Shown: positions 6,821-7,474 of the stretch, one piece after another
Layout: every line of letters starts with the position of its first letter
How positions within the stretch are numbered: position 1 is the first letter of the stretch
Source: Pseudomonadota bacterium
GTDB taxonomy: Bacteria > Pseudomonadota > Gammaproteobacteria > Xanthomonadales > Xanthomonadaceae
Direction of reading: 5' to 3'
Assembly (NCBI GenBank): GCA_023391775.1
Contig: JAEWAG010000276.1
Span: 1 to 7,474 of the forward strand
DNA length: 7,474 nt
Notes under the pieces: model-generated
Database searches by the model: none
What the model was told of the DNA's origin: nothing
Seen by the model: only the letters and a program-made list of their open reading frames with translations
Translations under genes and position numbers: made by a program

Positions 6821-6848
6821 CGAAGGGCCCGGGAAACCGGGCCCTTCG
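6821..6848 (+). terminator. hairpin terminator after sdhB
   Basis: CGAAGGGCCCGG and CCGGGCCCTTCG form a perfect 12-bp stem closed by the stable tetraloop GAAA, beginning 19 bases after the sdhB stop. The sequence that follows (CGTTGTGGCGTT) has only a poor T tract, as often seen in high-GC bacteria. It should end the operon transcript or protect its 3' end. Confidence 0.85.
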
Positions 6849-7068
6849 CGTTGTGGCGTTGGAGCCAGGTGTAGCCGCGCGACAGACCGCATCGGTGTGG
6901 ACATTCATCCGGCACGTCCTGAACGGCCAAACTGGAGCCAACGGAGCTGGCTGCTCACGGAACCCAACGCGACGGGGCCGCACCCGCGGGGGAGGGCGGC
7001 CAGGCTTCATCCGCCGCGCCAAGCCTGTCCTGGGTGATGCCGTCCCGAAAGGGGGGAGGCGGTGGCGG

Positions 7069-7089
7069 CGACGGGGGGCGAACCCGTCG
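7069..7089. repeat. 7-bp stem hairpin
   Basis: CGACGGG and CCCGTCG are separated by a 7-base loop. Just upstream, GTCCC-GAAA-GGGGG (7042-7055) could form a further small GNRA-type hairpin. These are the first members of a run of hairpins that continues to about 7220. No terminator T run follows. Confidence 0.4.
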
Positions 7090-7114
7090 GGGAGAATGGG
7101 AAAGGCTTGCGGCA

Positions 7115-7145
7115 GCATCCGAAACCCGGGTGCGACATCGGATGC
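7115..7145. repeat. 8-bp inverted repeat GCATCCGA / TCGGATGC
   Basis: Two perfect 8-bp arms (7115-7122 and 7138-7145) enclose a 15-base loop containing CCCGGG. It lies between the hairpins at 7069-7089 and 7160-7199. The symmetry is plain; a role as RNA structure or protein-binding site is not established. Confidence 0.45.
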
Positions 7146-7159
7146 CAACATGCAGCGGA

Positions 7160-7199
7160 CGCTTTCCAAGTCTTCCACCGGGATGAGGCTTGGAAAGCG
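7160..7199. repeat. 11-bp inverted repeat CGCTTTCCAAG / CTTGGAAAGCG
   Basis: Perfect 11-bp arms (7160-7170 and 7189-7199) are separated by an 18-base loop. This is the longest perfect inverted repeat in the right end and unlikely to be wholly chance, since its arms are not simple GC runs. It could be an RNA hairpin, a regulatory site or part of a small repeat element. The right arm overlaps the possible transposase fragment at its RLGKR codons. Confidence 0.5.
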
Positions 7200-7290
7200 C
7201 CGCGCCGTTCCCGCTCGGGAATGCGTCTCCGCACCAGTCCGTCCCTCGAACTGGCCTGGCAGTGAAGCGGCCTATCGCCTCTACAACGGG
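7177..7290 (+). pseudogene. possible remnant of a Tn5/IS4-like transposase N-terminal domain
   Basis: In one frame the residues TGMRLGKRR (7177-7203), SNWPGSEAAYRLYN (7246-7287) and the roughly 14-residue spacing between them resemble the N-terminal DNA-binding domain of Tn5-like transposases. That domain typically reads GDARLGKRL, then about 20 residues, then a W-x-x-T-x-AAYR-hydrophobic block ending in N. The frame stops at 7291-7293 (TGA), and no start, catalytic DDE residues or terminal repeats are seen, so at most a broken fragment is present. The remainder may have been lost by decay or lies past the window end. The likeness is by eye over two short blocks and could be chance. Confidence 0.35.
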
Positions 7291-7390
7291 TGATCCGCCG
7301 CGGTCGGTCATCCCTGTCCGCTACCAGATGGCCACTTCGCGTACCTGCGTCAGCACGACCGGGTGTCACAGTACGTATGGCCTCTACAAC
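7273..7390 (+). repeat. imperfect 15-base direct repeat pair
   Basis: TATCGCCTCTACAAC (7273-7287) recurs as TATGGCCTCTACAAC (7376-7390), 14 of 15 identical, 103 bases apart. The spacing is not a multiple of three, so a repeated protein motif in one frame is not the cause, unless a frameshift lies between. It could be a duplication scar, a target duplication or chance. Confidence 0.35.
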
Positions 7391-7433
7391 TATAGCCGCC
7401 GCAGGCGCCGACGATCGTAGCGCGGCTCGAGTG

Positions 7434-7474
7434 CCCCCCCCGCGGGGGGGGGGGGGGCGGGGGGGGGGGGGGGG
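7434..7474. other. poly-C/poly-G low-complexity end
   Basis: Eight C, then GCG-type change into 14 G, one C and 16 G up to the last base. A run like this at the very end is typical of poly-G read artefacts or a collapsed assembly end rather than biology, though a true G-quadruplex-prone tract cannot be excluded. Bases near here should be treated as unreliable. Confidence 0.8.

Larger units (their letters stand above)
6849..7474. other. gene-poor right end, no intact gene
   Basis: More than 600 bases after the terminator hold no reading frame that resembles a known intact protein. Several frames are open because of the high GC content, but their products are Arg/Pro-rich, lack ribosome sites and look non-biological. 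The stretch contains a row of hairpins from about 7044 to 7220, a possible decayed transposase fragment near 7177-7290, and a homopolymer end from 7434. No tRNA or known riboswitch pattern was recognised on either strand. In relatives, as I recall, sdhE and then lol transporter genes follow sdhB; neither is visible here. Confidence 0.6.

Noticed and set aside
7042..7220. Cobalamin riboswitch or other known RNA
   Set aside because: A GCTGCCGCAA-like string occurs on the minus strand, but the other conserved boxes are absent and no B12-related gene is adjacent.
6811..7293. 160-codon gene beginning in the terminator
   Set aside because: Its first codons run through the hairpin after sdhB, it lacks a ribosome site, and only its last part resembles a transposase block; treated as noncoding plus a possible remnant.
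1..7474. CRISPR array, phage genes, integron or toxin-antitoxin system
   Set aside because: No regularly spaced repeats, phage structural genes, integrase or toxin-antitoxin pair were seen on either strand.

Overview
The window looks like chromosomal DNA of a high-GC gammaproteobacterium, most likely a Xanthomonadaceae member (Xanthomonas, Stenotrophomonas, Lysobacter or Luteimonas type). The reasons are the G/C-ending codons, the protein sequences, and the order zwf / MalK-type ABC ATPase / ygfZ / SDH assembly factor / sdhC-sdhD-sdhA-sdhB, which as far as I recall is normal for that family. No database search was possible, so the assignment is by recognition only.

Layout: 1-635 (-) is the N-terminal third or more of glucose-6-phosphate dehydrogenase (zwf), cut by the left edge. 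636-975 is a divergent control region with a good sigma70-type promoter for zwf, an 8-bp LacI-type palindrome and several G+C-rich palindromes. 976-2055 (+) is a MalK/UgpC-type sugar ABC ATPase. It converges with 2072-2953 (-), the folate-dependent Fe-S maintenance protein YgfZ. A promoter at 2943-2972 overlaps the start of ygfZ and drives the succinate dehydrogenase operon rightwards: SDH assembly factor 4 (2995-3165), sdhC (3229-3621), sdhD (3618-4001), sdhA (4024-5814), a doubtful small ORF (5823-6002) and sdhB (6019-6801). A strong hairpin terminator lies at 6821-6848. From 6849 to the end there is no convincing intact gene: there are several hairpins, a possible decayed Tn5/IS4-like transposase remnant, and a terminal poly-G stretch that looks like an assembly artefact.

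Functionally, the window joins entry into the pentose-phosphate/Entner-Doudoroff routes (Zwf) and sugar uptake energisation (ABC ATPase) to complex II of the TCA cycle and respiratory chain. It also carries two helper proteins relevant to complex II biogenesis: YgfZ for Fe-S enzymes and SDHAF4 for the flavoprotein.

The main anomaly is that sdhA carries an in-frame TAA at codon 209, exactly where a Tyr is expected in the conserved GGYGRAYFSA stretch, while the remaining 388 residues are intact and keep the active-site residues. This is either a one-base sequencing error or a very recent nonsense mutation that would remove complex II activity. I found no evidence of a wholly new system; the most unusual parts are the sdhA stop, the divergent control region and the structured, gene-poor right end.
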